Under the pieces are notes generated by a model. The model did not search any database, was not told the origin of the DNA, and saw nothing but the letters and a program-made list of their open reading frames with translations. From Sphingomonadaceae bacterium (GTDB lineage: Bacteria > Pseudomonadota > Alphaproteobacteria > Sphingomonadales > Sphingomonadaceae): DNA of 5,687 bases. Below are positions 5,560 through 5,687 of this stretch, piece by piece (positions within the stretch are counted from its first letter, which is position 1; each line of letters begins with the position of its first letter). Where the stretch lies: assembly GCA_014380205.1 (NCBI GenBank), contig JACMKH010000196.1, positions 1-5,687 of the forward strand. Direction: 5' to 3'. Made by a program: the position numbers and the translations under genes.

Positions 5560-5687
5560 ATGTCCGCCGTCGAACGCAACGCGCCGCGTTTCAACGCCAT
5601 CGCCGGTTTGATGCTCGGCTGCCTGCTGTTCGCCGGCTGCGGCGGCGGCGGGACCCGCGACGAGCGTCCGCCCGTCTCGAGCGAGCG
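5560..5687 (+). CDS. putative lipoprotein, N-terminal part only (3' end outside window)
   Basis: Forty-two codons are visible, from ATG at 5560. The N-terminus MSAVERNAPRFNAIAGLMLG leads into a hydrophobic helix (about 13-26) ending in LLFAGC, a lipobox-like site with Cys27 as the probable lipidated residue. Arg6 and Arg10 give the positive n-region. Residue 28 is Gly, not Asp, so by the enteric +2 rule outer-membrane sorting would be expected. A flexible Gly-rich then charged and Pro-rich stretch (GGGGTRDERPPVSS) follows, typical of the linker after the lipid anchor. The mature domain is not visible, so no function can be given. Upstream, AGG in GGATAGG is only a weak ribosome binding site. 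The gene is divergent from the coiled-coil gene. Confidence 0.65.
   Translation, partial: MSAVERNAPRFNAIAGLMLGCLLFAGCGGGGTRDERPPVSSE

Overview
The window is a GC-rich stretch of bacterial chromosome with strongly G/C-ending codons. It most resembles an alphaproteobacterium of the Sphingomonadales. The grounds are the protein flavour of HisZ, PurA, SerA and SerC, the alphaproteobacterial/Methanosarcina-type SerC, and a CATGCTGAAC-type palindromic intergenic repeat of a kind I associate with sphingomonad genomes. The organism call is inference; no rRNA or other marker is present.

Layout. (1) Bases 1-2036, plus strand: the 3' part of hisZ (regulatory subunit of ATP phosphoribosyltransferase, histidine pathway), then 44 bases later a complete purA (adenylosuccinate synthetase) that starts at TTG behind a good ribosome binding site. 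(2) Bases 2041-4902, minus strand: a serC-serA operon for serine synthesis, with serC first and serA second. serA ends four bases from the end of purA, tail to tail. The serC-serA gap holds a two-armed palindromic repeat (3650-3747) that supplies the serC stop codon and last residues. (3) Bases 4903-5060: the serC leader, with a 19-base dyad, a possible -35 element, a GC hairpin and a small hairpin around the serC ribosome binding site. (4) Bases 5061-5420, minus strand: a small acidic coiled-coil protein of unknown function. (5) Bases 5421-5559: a divergent intergenic region. (6) Bases 5560-5687, plus strand: the first 42 codons of a lipoprotein gene cut by the window end.

How the genes fit together. 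HisZ with HisG uses ATP to start histidine synthesis, and PurA makes the adenylate branch of purines from IMP; the two pathways are linked through ATP use and AICAR return, which makes their pairing sensible. SerA and SerC do the first two steps from 3-phosphoglycerate towards serine. No gene for the last step (SerB) is visible.

I see no defence island, CRISPR array, prophage or new multi-gene system. The parts most worth a second look are non-coding: the repeat invading the end of serC, the serC leader and dyad, and the divergent region beside the unknown coiled-coil gene.
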